Part shown: one piece after another, positions 7,090 to 14,417 of the stretch | Position numbering within the stretch: the first letter of the stretch is position 1 | How the letters are laid out: each line of letters begins with the position of its first letter | Source of the DNA: Bacillota bacterium | Lineage (GTDB): Bacteria; Bacillota; Clostridia; Acetivibrionales; JAKOSZ01 | Assembly: GCA_029776555.1 (NCBI GenBank) | Contig: JAKOSZ010000261.1 | Span: 1-20,999 of the forward strand | Length of the DNA: 20,999 bases | Direction: 5' to 3' | Translations under genes and position numbers: made by a program | Notes under the pieces: model-generated | Told to the model about the DNA's origin: nothing | Database searches by the model: none | Seen by the model: the letters and a program-made list of their open reading frames with translations, nothing else

Positions 7090-8223
7090 CTGTATTTCAT
7101 AGAAAAGAGCAAAGGCTTAAATTACTTAAAACGCTTTGATTATTTCCTTTTTTTTACGGTGCTGGCCTTCTCGCTTTTGGGGCTTATGGTTCTAAACAGC
7201 GCCACCAGGTCCATTGACGGCGGCACCGGCATTACCTTAAAACAGGTCCTGAGTCTTATAATAGGCGTTGTCCTTGCCCTGGTTTTAAGCCTTATCGACT
7301 ACAAGGACCTGAGGATAGTGGGGCCCTTTTTGTATTTGGGGACTACGGCCCTGCTTGTGTACGTCCTTTTTAAGGGATTCGGGGAAGAAACCACCGGCGC
7401 CAAAAGCTGGATGATGATAGCGGGATTCAGTTTTCAGCCTTCCGAGGTGGCCAAAATAACCTTTGTTATAATGGCGGCCCTGTTTTTAGACAGGCTGAAA
7501 GAGAAGAGCGGAAGGCTTAATATGCTCAAGCTTATCGTATATTCCGCCATACCCATCGCCCTGGTTATGGCCCAGAACGATACGGGCACTGCCATGGTTT
7601 TTATCTTTACCTTTGCGGTTATGGTCTTTATATACGGCCTTCCCTATAAGTACTTTCTGGCGGCGGGAGCGGCTTTTGTCCTGTCCACCCCCTTTTTGTG
7701 GAAGTTCGCCCTCCGCCCCCACCAGAAAAAGAGGATCCTGACCTACCTTTTCCCTGAGTCGGACCCCACCGACGCGGGCTACCAGATACTCCACTCCAAG
7801 AGGACCATAGGCTCGGGGCGGTTATTTGGGAAAGGGCTTTACAAAGGCATTCAGACCCAGCAGGGCTTTGTGCCTGTCAAAGAGTCGGACTTCATCTTCA
7901 CCGTAATCGGCGAGGAGCTCGGTTTCATCGGAGCCGTTGGCGTCCTTCTCTTTATTTTCTTTATACTCCTGAGGTGCATCCATGTTGCCAGGAATTCCAG
8001 GGACCAGTTCGGCTCTTTCCTGGTTACGGGGCTCACCGGGATGCTGGCTTTCCACTTCATAGAAAACATAGGCATGACCATCGGCCTCCTTCCCATTGCG
8101 GGCATACCCCTGCCTTTCGTCAGCGCGGGAGGCAGCGCCATGATATCCAATTATATAGCCATAGGGATAGTTTTAAGCGTGTCAATGAGGCGGAAGAAGA
8201 CCATCTTTGACAGTTCCCAGTAA
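7090..8223 (+). CDS. rodA: RodA-type SEDS peptidoglycan glycosyltransferase, probable CTG start
   Basis: Polymerises lipid II into glycan strands for cell elongation, paired with a class B PBP; polytopic membrane protein. Seen: FQPSEVAKI, AQNDTGTAM, KKRILTYLFPESDPTDAGYQ, the RodA-like GIQTQQGFVP, and the catalytic Asp in KESDFIFTVIGEELGFIG (D codon at 7888-7890). The C-terminal GIPLPFVSAGGSAMI is typical. The only ordinary start in this frame is GTG 7159, but it removes half of membrane segment 1 and has no SD. The frame upstream of it reads KRFDYFLFFTV, which lines up with KKPFDFWILFTV of FtsW in this window. CTG 7090, after an SD at 7076-7083, gives 377 residues, the family length. Assigned to RodA rather than FtsW by the loop motif and by its place outside the dcw cluster. 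Confidence 0.88.
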   Translation: MYFIEKSKGLNYLKRFDYFLFFTVLAFSLLGLMVLNSATRSIDGGTGITLKQVLSLIIGVVLALVLSLIDYKDLRIVGPFLYLGTTALLVYVLFKGFGEETTGAKSWMMIAGFSFQPSEVAKITFVIMAALFLDRLKEKSGRLNMLKLIVYSAIPIALVMAQNDTGTAMVFIFTFAVMVFIYGLPYKYFLAAGAAFVLSTPFLWKFALRPHQKKRILTYLFPESDPTDAGYQILHSKRTIGSGRLFGKGLYKGIQTQQGFVPVKESDFIFTVIGEELGFIGAVGVLLFIFFILLRCIHVARNSRDQFGSFLVTGLTGMLAFHFIENIGMTIGLLPIAGIPLPFVSAGGSAMISNYIAIGIVLSVSMRRKKTIFDSSQ

Positions 8224-8259
8224 GAAATTTTAACAGGTTATACCATGGCCAAGCTTCTT

Positions 8260-8291
8260 AAAAAAGATAGGGCTTTTGTCCTATCTTTTTT
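8260..8291 (+). terminator. Rho-independent terminator between rodA and mraZ
   Basis: AAAAAAGATAGG (8260-8271) pairs perfectly with CCTATCTTTTTT (8280-8291) around an 8-base loop. The A-tract and T-tract flanks make it potentially bidirectional. It separates the lgt-rodA transcript from the dcw cluster. Confidence 0.92.
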
Positions 8292-8320
8292 AAATTTTTC
8301 CTAAAATCTTAAATTGAAGC

Positions 8321-8349
8321 TTGATTATTAAAAAATTTTCAATTAAAAT
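8321..8349 (+). promoter_or_regulatory. Sigma-A-type promoter of the dcw cluster
   Basis: TTGATT (8321-8326), a 17-base AT-rich spacer, then TAAAAT (8344-8349). Transcription should start around 8355-8358, at the first MraZ box. It lies after a strong terminator and before mraZ. Confidence 0.7.
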
Positions 8350-8355
8350 TACAGG

Positions 8356-8392
8356 TAAGTGGTGGAAAGTGGGGTAAAGTGGTTGATAGTGT
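8356..8392 (+). promoter_or_regulatory. MraZ operator: four direct repeats with a 10-bp period
   Basis: TAAGTGG (8356-8362), AAAGTGG (8366-8372), AAAGTGG (8376-8382) and ATAGTGT (8386-8392) are spaced exactly 10 bp apart, so they sit on one face of the helix. Tandem AAAGTG/TGGG-type boxes upstream of mraZ are the known binding sites of the MraZ ring. The boxes begin at the predicted transcription start, which fits autorepression of the cluster. Confidence 0.85.
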
Positions 8393-8413
8393 TAGGGCTG
8401 TGAGGTGAAATGC

Positions 8414-8845
8414 TTGTTTTACGGTGAGTACCAGCACGCCCTGGACTCAAAAGGCAGGGTAATCATACCTTCAAAATTCAGGGAAGGACTTGGTGAAAGG
8501 TTCATAATAACCAAGGGGTTGGACCAGTGCCTTTTTGCGTACTCATCGGAAGAGTGGAGCAACCTCGAGGCCAAACTGAAAATGCTGCCCCTGTCCAGCA
8601 AAGACGCCAGGGCTTTTGTGAGGTTTTTCCTGGCGGGAGCTGCCGAGTGTGAGCTGGACAAGCAGGGCAGGATACTGATACCCCAAAACCTGAGGGAATA
8701 TGCCAGCCTGGAAAAGGAGATATATATTATAGGCGTTTCCACCAGGGTGGAAATCTGGGCTAAGGACAGGTGGGAGGAATACAGCAGCAGTGAAAACCTC
8801 AACGGGGACAGCCTGGCTGAGAAGATGGAGACGCTGGGCGTATGA
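8414..8845 (+). CDS. mraZ: MraZ transcriptional regulator of the dcw cluster
   Basis: Cytoplasmic DNA-binding protein with two SpoVT/AbrB-like repeats that assembles into a ring and binds tandem boxes upstream of its own gene. Seen: repeat 1 with GEYQHALDSKGRVIIPSKFR at the N-terminus, and repeat 2 with AECELDKQGRILIPQNLREY in the middle of the protein. Start: TTG 8414 gives MFYGEYQH, matching the family N-terminus, and lies five bases after GAGGTGA (8402-8408). An in-frame GTG at 8405 lies inside that SD and adds three unusual residues. This gives 143 residues, the usual size. First gene of the cluster, 27 bases before rsmH. Confidence 0.95.
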   Translation: MFYGEYQHALDSKGRVIIPSKFREGLGERFIITKGLDQCLFAYSSEEWSNLEAKLKMLPLSSKDARAFVRFFLAGAAECELDKQGRILIPQNLREYASLEKEIYIIGVSTRVEIWAKDRWEEYSSSENLNGDSLAEKMETLGV

Positions 8846-8872
8846 CAAGGCACTGTCCAGAGGCATGAAGAT

Positions 8873-9829
8873 ATGGAGTTTGCGCATGTACCTGTTTTGC
8901 TGGAAGAGTGTATACGGGGTTTAAACATAAAGCCCGGCGGGACCTACATTGACGGAACCGTAGGCGGCGCCGGGCATGCGGCGGAGATTCTTGCACGGCT
9001 TGACAGGGAAGGGACGCTGCTGGGGATTGACAGGGATGGCTGCGCCGTGGAGGCGGCCGGTAAGAGGCTTGAGGCCCTGGGCGCCCGGGCAAGGGTAATT
9101 GTGGAAAAGGGCAATTTTTCAGATATAAAGCAGGTTTGTGAGAAACATGGCATTGGAGAGGCAGACGGGATACTTTTAGACCTGGGGGTTTCGTCTTACC
9201 AGCTTGAGGAGGAAGAGCGGGGGTTCAGCTACCAGAGGGATGCCCTTCTGGACATGAGAATGGACGAAAGCGCTGAGCTTACCGCGGAGACAGTGATAAA
9301 CGAATACCCGGAAGAAAGGCTCGCCCGCGTGATAAGGGAGTACGGCGAGGAAAAGTGGGCGGCCCGCATAGCCTCCTTTATAACCGAGAGGAGGAAAAGA
9401 AAGCGGATAAGAACCACTGGGGAACTGGTGGACATCATAAAGGCCGCCATTCCGGCCGGGGCAAGGCGCAGCGGGCCACACCCGGCAAAGCGCACCTTTC
9501 AGGCTGTGCGCATTGAGGTCAACGACGAGCTGGGCCATTTGAGGAAGGCAATCGCCCCGGCGGCGGAAATGCTGGCCAAAGGAGGAAGGCTTTGCATCAT
9601 AACCTTTCACTCCCTGGAAGACAGGATAGTGAAAGAGGAGTTTTTAAAGCTTACAAAAAGGTGTACATGCCCCCCGGAGCTTCCTGTCTGTGTATGCGGG
9701 AAGGTGCCCGTGGGAAGGATTGTAAACAGGAAACCTATACTCCCTTCCCGGGAGGAAGTTGAGAATAACCCCAGGGCGAGAAGCGCCAAACTGAGAATCC
9801 TGGAGAAAACTGCCGGGGAAGGTTTATAG
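8873..9829 (+). CDS. rsmH: 16S rRNA (cytosine-1402-N4)-methyltransferase
   Basis: RsmH (MraW) methylates N4 of C1402 in the ribosomal P site. 318 residues, family length. Seen: MEFAHVPVLLEE at the N-terminus, the SAM-binding loop DGTVGGAGH (27-35), LDLGVSSYQLEEEERGFSY with LDMRMD, HPAKRTFQAVRIEVNDEL, ITFHSLEDRIVK, the Cys pairs in CTCPPELPVCVCGK, and the C-terminal NPRARSAKLRI. AGAGG at 8859-8863 precedes the ATG by nine bases. Standard second gene of the dcw cluster. Confidence 0.97.
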   Translation: MEFAHVPVLLEECIRGLNIKPGGTYIDGTVGGAGHAAEILARLDREGTLLGIDRDGCAVEAAGKRLEALGARARVIVEKGNFSDIKQVCEKHGIGEADGILLDLGVSSYQLEEEERGFSYQRDALLDMRMDESAELTAETVINEYPEERLARVIREYGEEKWAARIASFITERRKRKRIRTTGELVDIIKAAIPAGARRSGPHPAKRTFQAVRIEVNDELGHLRKAIAPAAEMLAKGGRLCIITFHSLEDRIVKEEFLKLTKRCTCPPELPVCVCGKVPVGRIVNRKPILPSREEVENNPRARSAKLRILEKTAGEGL

Positions 9830-10100
9830 GCTTTAAGTTTCCTTCGCCCAGGACAAAAGCGCCCGGAAGATGCCGGGATTGATGTACGAAGGCTTGAAAG
9901 AGCAAAAGATAGTGAAGCCCAGCAAAAGAAAAGGCAAAAAAGATCAACAAAGGAGGAAAACCAGTCAAGAAGTGTTCCATTGTACCGAGGGCTGGTTTAA
10001 AAACCAGTCCCCGGGTTTATTATCTTCAAAGCCCTGCCATGGGCTTAAAATGCCCTTTAAGGGGTTTTACGGGAATAATGGCCGGCAGAGGTGAATACTA
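9830..10100 (+). other. rsmH-ftsL gap with small hairpins and a doubtful short basic ORF
   Basis: This 271-base gap is much longer than usual here. It holds a hairpin at 9990-10009 (GGCTGGTT with AACCAGTCC around TAAA), a second at 10029-10046 (AAGCCC with GGGCTT around TGCCAT), and a match to the 2931-3197 repeats. One ORF, ATG 9870 to TGA 10094, would encode 74 residues, Lys/Arg-rich in the first half, ending inside the ftsL SD. It has no well-spaced SD, no recognisable motif, and its 3' half is made of the hairpin repeats, so I do not call it a gene. Confidence 0.4.
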
Positions 10101-10589
10101 TTGATTAAGGCAGGAAAACAATACGTAGAGGGAACGGTAGCAAAGAAAATTGAATATGACGTGTATGAGCACAATGAAGTCCTGAAGACTAAGAAAATAC
10201 GCAAACACAACAGCCGGGCCAAGGCAAAGGCGATACTGTACATATTCCTGCTGTTTGCCATGAGCTCAGTTGTGATATACAGGTATTCGAAGATTACCGA
10301 GCTTAATTACAACCTGGTAAAAAAGGTGGCGGAGTATAACCAGCTCAAGGAGCAGAATGCTTTCCTCAAGGCCAAACTGGACAAAGACAAGAACCTTCTG
10401 AGGATAAAGCAGCTGGCCGAAGAGAGACTGGGGATGCAGCAGCCGGAAAAGTACCAGATTACATACATAAGCGTTCCCAAAAGCGACTTTTCCGTCGCCT
10501 TAAATGCGTCCGGCTCTTCCAAGGAGAAAAACGGCATGTTTGCGCTGATATTGGACCGGGTGGGGAGATTTGCCCGTTTACTTTACTGA
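10101..10589 (+). CDS. ftsL: FtsL-like cell division protein
   Basis: 162 residues, bitopic. Seen: a 42-residue basic cytoplasmic segment, one membrane helix (about 43-60, ILYIFLLFAMSSVVIY), a coiled coil (about 63-105), then AEERLGMQQPEKYQITYI, the short motif after the coil in the FtsL/DivIC superfamily. The C-terminal 20 residues (MFALILDRVGRFARLLY) form a further amphipathic stretch. The TTG start is fixed by GAGGTGA (10088-10094) six bases upstream. Position between rsmH and the class B PBP supports FtsL over DivIC. It should bind FtsQ/DivIB and DivIC outside the membrane. An intrinsic terminator follows 42 bases after the stop. Confidence 0.88.
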   Translation: MIKAGKQYVEGTVAKKIEYDVYEHNEVLKTKKIRKHNSRAKAKAILYIFLLFAMSSVVIYRYSKITELNYNLVKKVAEYNQLKEQNAFLKAKLDKDKNLLRIKQLAEERLGMQQPEKYQITYISVPKSDFSVALNASGSSKEKNGMFALILDRVGRFARLLY

Positions 10590-10631
10590 TGAATATTGAT
10601 GAGTCTTATTCTATCAGAAGGCTGGTTGACG

Positions 10632-10665
10632 GACTGTGGATTTAACCGTATCTACAGTCTTTTTT
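10632..10665 (+). terminator. Intrinsic terminator or attenuator inside the dcw cluster
   Basis: GACTGTGGAT (10632-10641) pairs with ATCTACAGTC (10650-10659), with one G-U pair, around an 8-base loop, followed by TTTTTT (10660-10665). It lies between ftsL and the PBP gene, only 40 bases before the PBP start. No convincing promoter fits in that gap, so partial read-through or regulated antitermination is likely. Confidence 0.8.
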
Positions 10666-10705
10666 ATAGTAAAGCCTGATGATTTGCGGTTAGGGGGTCA
10701 CGCCT

Positions 10706-12919
10706 TTGGCAGGAACGGGACTGCTCATAAAAAAGAGGATGGTTTTCTTGCTGCTGGTCTTTTCACTGTCCATTATCTTCCTGTTGGGCCGCTTTGTCTG
10801 GCTGCAGCTGGTAAAGGGGAACGAATACAGACAACTGGCTTTTGAGCAGCAGAGGAGGGAGAGGGAGATAAGCCCCAAAAGGGGAATAATCTACGACAGA
10901 AACGGAAAGGAACTGGCCTACAGCGCTTCCGTGGAGAGGGTCACCATCAACCCCAGGGAATTCAGGGAGTCATGCGATGATGTGGAAAAAGCTGCCGAAG
11001 AGCTGGCCGCAATCCTGGAACTGGACAGGGAGAGCGTTCTCAAAAAGATAAACAGCAACCTGGGCTGGCAGAGCATAAAAAGGAAAATAGACAAGGACGT
11101 AGGGAACCAGGTGAGACAGTGGGCCCAGGAAAGGGAGCTGGCGGGGGTATATGTTGACGAGGACAGCAAACGCTTCTACCCCTACGGGAACCTGGCCTGC
11201 CACGTCATCGGCTTTACGGGGACGGACAACGAGGGCCTGGAAGGCATAGAGGCCGTCATGGATAAATACCTGAAAGGCTATCCCGGCAAGATCTTAAGCG
11301 GCATGGACGCTTCAAACCGGCAGCTGCCCTTTGAGCAGGAACTGCGCATAGACGCCCAGGACGGCCTTAACGTGGTCCTGACCATTGATGAGGCCATCCA
11401 GCATTTCGCCACCAGGGCCCTGGAAAAGGCCATAGCGGACAACAAGGTGTTAAACGGCGGGGCGGCCATAGTAATGGACCCGAGAAACGCGGAAATACTG
11501 GCAATGGTGTCAAAGCCCGACTATGACCTGAACAACCCCTGGGCCGCCCCCGACATACCGGGCATTGATGAAAGCACTTGGAAGGGCACCACGGAGGAAG
11601 AGGTGGACATATTAAGGAGAAGCGTCTGGAGGAACAAGGTTGTGGCGGACACTTATGAACCGGGCTCGGCCTTTAAGGCCATAACCGCCGCCATAGCCCT
11701 GGAAGAAGGCGTGGTCACTCCTGAAACGCCCACCAACGACGCTCCGGTGAAAATAGGAAAGCACACCATCAACTGCTGGAGGGTTGGAAGGCTCCACGGC
11801 AGCATGACATTTAAGGAAGGGGTGTACAACTCCTGTAACCCGGTTTTTGTCAAGGTGGCCATGGATATAGGTATAGAAAAGTTTTATAAGTACGTAAAGG
11901 CTTTTGGCTTTTATGACAAGACAGGGATAGAGCTGGGCGAGGGCAGGAGCATATTCCACAAGGAGCCCAGGGAAATCGACCTGGCGGTAGCCTCCTTCGG
12001 ACAGAGGTTCCAGGTTACCCCCATTCAGATGATTACCGCCTATGCCGCCATAGCCAACGGGGGTAAGCTTTTAAAGCCGCGGCTGGTAAAGGAAATCACC
12101 GATTCCAGCGGGAATGTGGTGCAGAAGTTTGAGCCCGAGGTCATAAGGAACGTGATATCAAGGGAAACTTCCGACACCTTGAAGGAGATACTGGAAGGCG
12201 TAGTGTCCAAGGGCACCGGGAAGAACGCCTATATCGAAGGCTACAGGGTTGCCGGGAAGACGGCCACATCGGAAACCACTGAAAAGGGCAGGTATATTGC
12301 CTCTTTTGCCGCCTTTGCCCCGGCAGACAACCCGGTGGTATGCGTGCTGGTGATACTTGACAATCCCACCGGGCCTTACGGCTATTACGGCGGAGTTATT
12401 GCCGGGCCGGTGGTAAGGGAGATCCTGGAACAGACCCTGGACTATCTCGGCGTTGAGAGAAGGTACACCAAAGAGGAAGAGGAAAAGATGAGGCAGCAGG
12501 TGTTTGTTCCCGAGCTGGAGGGCCTGACCCTGGCAGAGGCCAAAAAGCTTCTTGAAAAGAACAACCTTAGGTATAAAATAGAGGGGGAAGGCTATACCGA
12601 CGAAACAAAGGTGGTTCAGCAGACTCCCACGGCAGGTGCCGGCGTCCTGGGGAAGTCAGTGGTAATACTGTACACCTATGACCCGGGAGAACAGGTAAAG
12701 GTAAGGATGCCCGATCTGCTTCACAAGACGGTGGAAGAGGCCGCCGAAGCCCTGAACAGGGTGGGCCTCAACATCAGGATCATCGGCTCGGGTGAAGCGG
12801 TGAGACAGCAGTACCTGCCGGGCACCGAAGTCAGGAAGGGCGAAATTGTGGAGGTAGAGTTCAGGCACTTAGACAGCAGTGTGCTGGAAAAATCGGTTGA
12901 GATACCAGGCATTCAATGA
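10706..12919 (+). CDS. pbpB: Class B penicillin-binding protein with two PASTA domains (PBP2B/SpoVD type)
   Basis: Transpeptidase that crosslinks septal peptidoglycan with FtsW; 737 residues, one N-terminal membrane anchor (about 12-30). Seen: dimerisation domain (PKRGIIYDRNGKELAYS, about 57-73), transpeptidase motif SAFK (S321, K324) in YEPGSAFK, SCN (376-378) in YNSCNPVF, and the third motif at 518-520, read as KTA in VAGKTATSE rather than KTG. PASTA repeats at about 601-657 and 668-730, as in B. subtilis PBP2B (SpoVD has one). Start TTG 10706, eight bases after AGGGGG (10692-10697). As the only class B PBP visible, it could serve division, sporulation or both. An intrinsic terminator lies just upstream; murE follows by 16 bases. 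Confidence 0.93.
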   Translation: MAGTGLLIKKRMVFLLLVFSLSIIFLLGRFVWLQLVKGNEYRQLAFEQQRREREISPKRGIIYDRNGKELAYSASVERVTINPREFRESCDDVEKAAEELAAILELDRESVLKKINSNLGWQSIKRKIDKDVGNQVRQWAQERELAGVYVDEDSKRFYPYGNLACHVIGFTGTDNEGLEGIEAVMDKYLKGYPGKILSGMDASNRQLPFEQELRIDAQDGLNVVLTIDEAIQHFATRALEKAIADNKVLNGGAAIVMDPRNAEILAMVSKPDYDLNNPWAAPDIPGIDESTWKGTTEEEVDILRRSVWRNKVVADTYEPGSAFKAITAAIALEEGVVTPETPTNDAPVKIGKHTINCWRVGRLHGSMTFKEGVYNSCNPVFVKVAMDIGIEKFYKYVKAFGFYDKTGIELGEGRSIFHKEPREIDLAVASFGQRFQVTPIQMITAYAAIANGGKLLKPRLVKEITDSSGNVVQKFEPEVIRNVISRETSDTLKEILEGVVSKGTGKNAYIEGYRVAGKTATSETTEKGRYIASFAAFAPADNPVVCVLVILDNPTGPYGYYGGVIAGPVVREILEQTLDYLGVERRYTKEEEEKMRQQVFVPELEGLTLAEAKKLLEKNNLRYKIEGEGYTDETKVVQQTPTAGAGVLGKSVVILYTYDPGEQVKVRMPDLLHKTVEEAAEALNRVGLNIRIIGSGEAVRQQYLPGTEVRKGEIVEVEFRHLDSSVLEKSVEIPGIQ

Positions 12920-12935
12920 TACGGAGGATGATGCC

Positions 12936-14417
12936 ATGCTACTGGCCAAACTGGTGGAAGGGCTGCCCGCAGAGCTGATCAAAGGCTCTTTGGACGCGGA
13001 TATATGCCATATAGCCTATGATTCAAGAAAAGTCAAAAGCGGCTCCCTGTTTGTGTGCATACCCGGGACCAAAACCGACGGCCACAACTATATCAGCCAT
13101 GCCATAGAAAACGGCGCCCGGGCACTCCTGGTACAGAGGGCGGTGGAAGCCCCGGAGGGAATCAGCGTTGTCAGGGTGCCGGACGCCCGGTACGGCCTGG
13201 CCCATGTGTCCGGCCTTTTCTTCGGCCATCCTTCCGGGAACTTTAAGCTGGTAGGGATTACTGGGACCAAGGGCAAGACCACCAGCAGCTATATGGTTAA
13301 GTCGGTCATGGAGGCGGCAGGGATGAAAGTGGGGCTCATTGGCACCATAGCCAACATGATCGGCCAAAGGGTGCTCTACACCGAAAGGACCACTCCCGAG
13401 TCCTATGACCTGCAGAGCCTTTTTCACCAAATGGCGGAAGAAGGCACCGACGGCGTGGTAATGGAAGTGTCGTCCCAGGGGCTGGCCTTGAGCAGGGTCG
13501 CCTGCTGTGACTTTGACGTAGGTGTTTTTACCAACATACACAGCGACCACATCGGCCCGGGGGAGCATAAGGATTTCGAGGACTATCTCAATGCAAAGCT
13601 GAAGCTCTTTGAAATGTGCGGAAAAGGGCTGATTAACATAGACAGCCCCTATGCGGAGGAATTCTTAAGACACGCCAGGTGTGAAACCCTTACATACGGA
13701 ATTGGCAAAAAAGCCGATATCAGCGCCCGGGAAGTGGTGACACGCCCCGACGGGGTGGAGTTTAAGCTGATTTCTCCCTGGGGGGAAGAAGAGATAAAGG
13801 TAAAGATACCGGGCCGTTTTAACGTATACAACGCCCTTGCTGCCGCAGGGGCCTGCAGTTTGCTGGGCATTCCCCTGTCCGTCGCCCGGGAGGGGCTCGT
13901 TAAGACCAGGGTAAAGGGCAGGGCGGAGACCATAGACAGCGGAAGGGGTTTCACGGTAATGGTGGACTATGCCCACAACGATGTTAGCCTTGAGAACATC
14001 CTTACCACCGTGAAAGAGTACACCGGCGGCAGGGTCATATGTGTTTTCGGCTGCGGGGGCGACAGAGATCCGGAGAGAAGGTTCGGCATGGGGGAGGTTT
14101 CAGGCCGCCTGGCCGACTTTACCGTGATAACGTCCGACAACCCCAGGACCGAAGATCCCTGCAGGATAATGGAACACATAGAAACCGGCATGAAAAGGAC
14201 CAGCGGGAAATATATTAAAATAGTAGACCGGCGGGAGGCAATCAAGTATGCCATAGAAAAGGCCAAACCCGGAGATCTGGTCCTGATCGCCGGCAAAGGG
14301 CACGAGACCACCCAGACTTTTAAGGATAAGACCATTCACTTTGACGACAGGGAAGTGGCCGAGGAGATACTGAAAGAGATGGGTCAAAAGGCGGAATCGG
14401 AGGAAGAACAATGTTGA
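12936..14417 (+). CDS. murE: UDP-MurNAc-tripeptide synthetase, meso-DAP-adding
   Basis: Adds the third amino acid to UDP-MurNAc-L-Ala-D-Glu with ATP in the cytoplasm; 493 residues. Seen: N-terminal UDP-substrate domain (IAYDSRKVKSGSLFVC, about 26-41), the ATP loop GTKGKTT (110-116), ERTTPES in the central domain, and DNPRTEDP (D401-R404), the signature that selects meso-diaminopimelate rather than lysine. The C-terminus carries AGKGHETTQ. Start ATG 12936 lies eight bases after GGAGG (12923-12927); the longer frame back to 12879 overlaps the PBP and lacks an SD. The stop overlaps the murF start. Confidence 0.97.
   Translation: MLLAKLVEGLPAELIKGSLDADICHIAYDSRKVKSGSLFVCIPGTKTDGHNYISHAIENGARALLVQRAVEAPEGISVVRVPDARYGLAHVSGLFFGHPSGNFKLVGITGTKGKTTSSYMVKSVMEAAGMKVGLIGTIANMIGQRVLYTERTTPESYDLQSLFHQMAEEGTDGVVMEVSSQGLALSRVACCDFDVGVFTNIHSDHIGPGEHKDFEDYLNAKLKLFEMCGKGLINIDSPYAEEFLRHARCETLTYGIGKKADISAREVVTRPDGVEFKLISPWGEEEIKVKIPGRFNVYNALAAAGACSLLGIPLSVAREGLVKTRVKGRAETIDSGRGFTVMVDYAHNDVSLENILTTVKEYTGGRVICVFGCGGDRDPERRFGMGEVSGRLADFTVITSDNPRTEDPCRIMEHIETGMKRTSGKYIKIVDRREAIKYAIEKAKPGDLVLIAGKGHETTQTFKDKTIHFDDREVAEEILKEMGQKAESEEEQC

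Noticed and set aside
7080..7139. Programmed +1 frameshift at CTT-TGA feeding into rodA
   Set aside because: The slip sequence matches prfB, but GTG 7080 has no spaced SD, and the stimulatory SD that prfB places three bases before CTT is absent. CTG 7090 explains the same data more simply. Kept only as an alternative.
7148..7155. T8 run as a sequencing indel that hides the real rodA start
   Set aside because: Gaining a T would join a frame starting TTG 7136 without an SD; losing one would join a frame that already has a stop. Neither gives a better N-terminus.
12879..12935. Longer murE start overlapping the PBP gene
   Set aside because: No SD, overlaps the PBP end by 41 bases, and ATG 12936 has a strong, well-spaced SD.
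13023..13568. 181-codon minus-strand frame opposite murE
   Set aside because: Antisense shadow of a certain gene; low-complexity His/Pro/Gly-rich translation and no SD.
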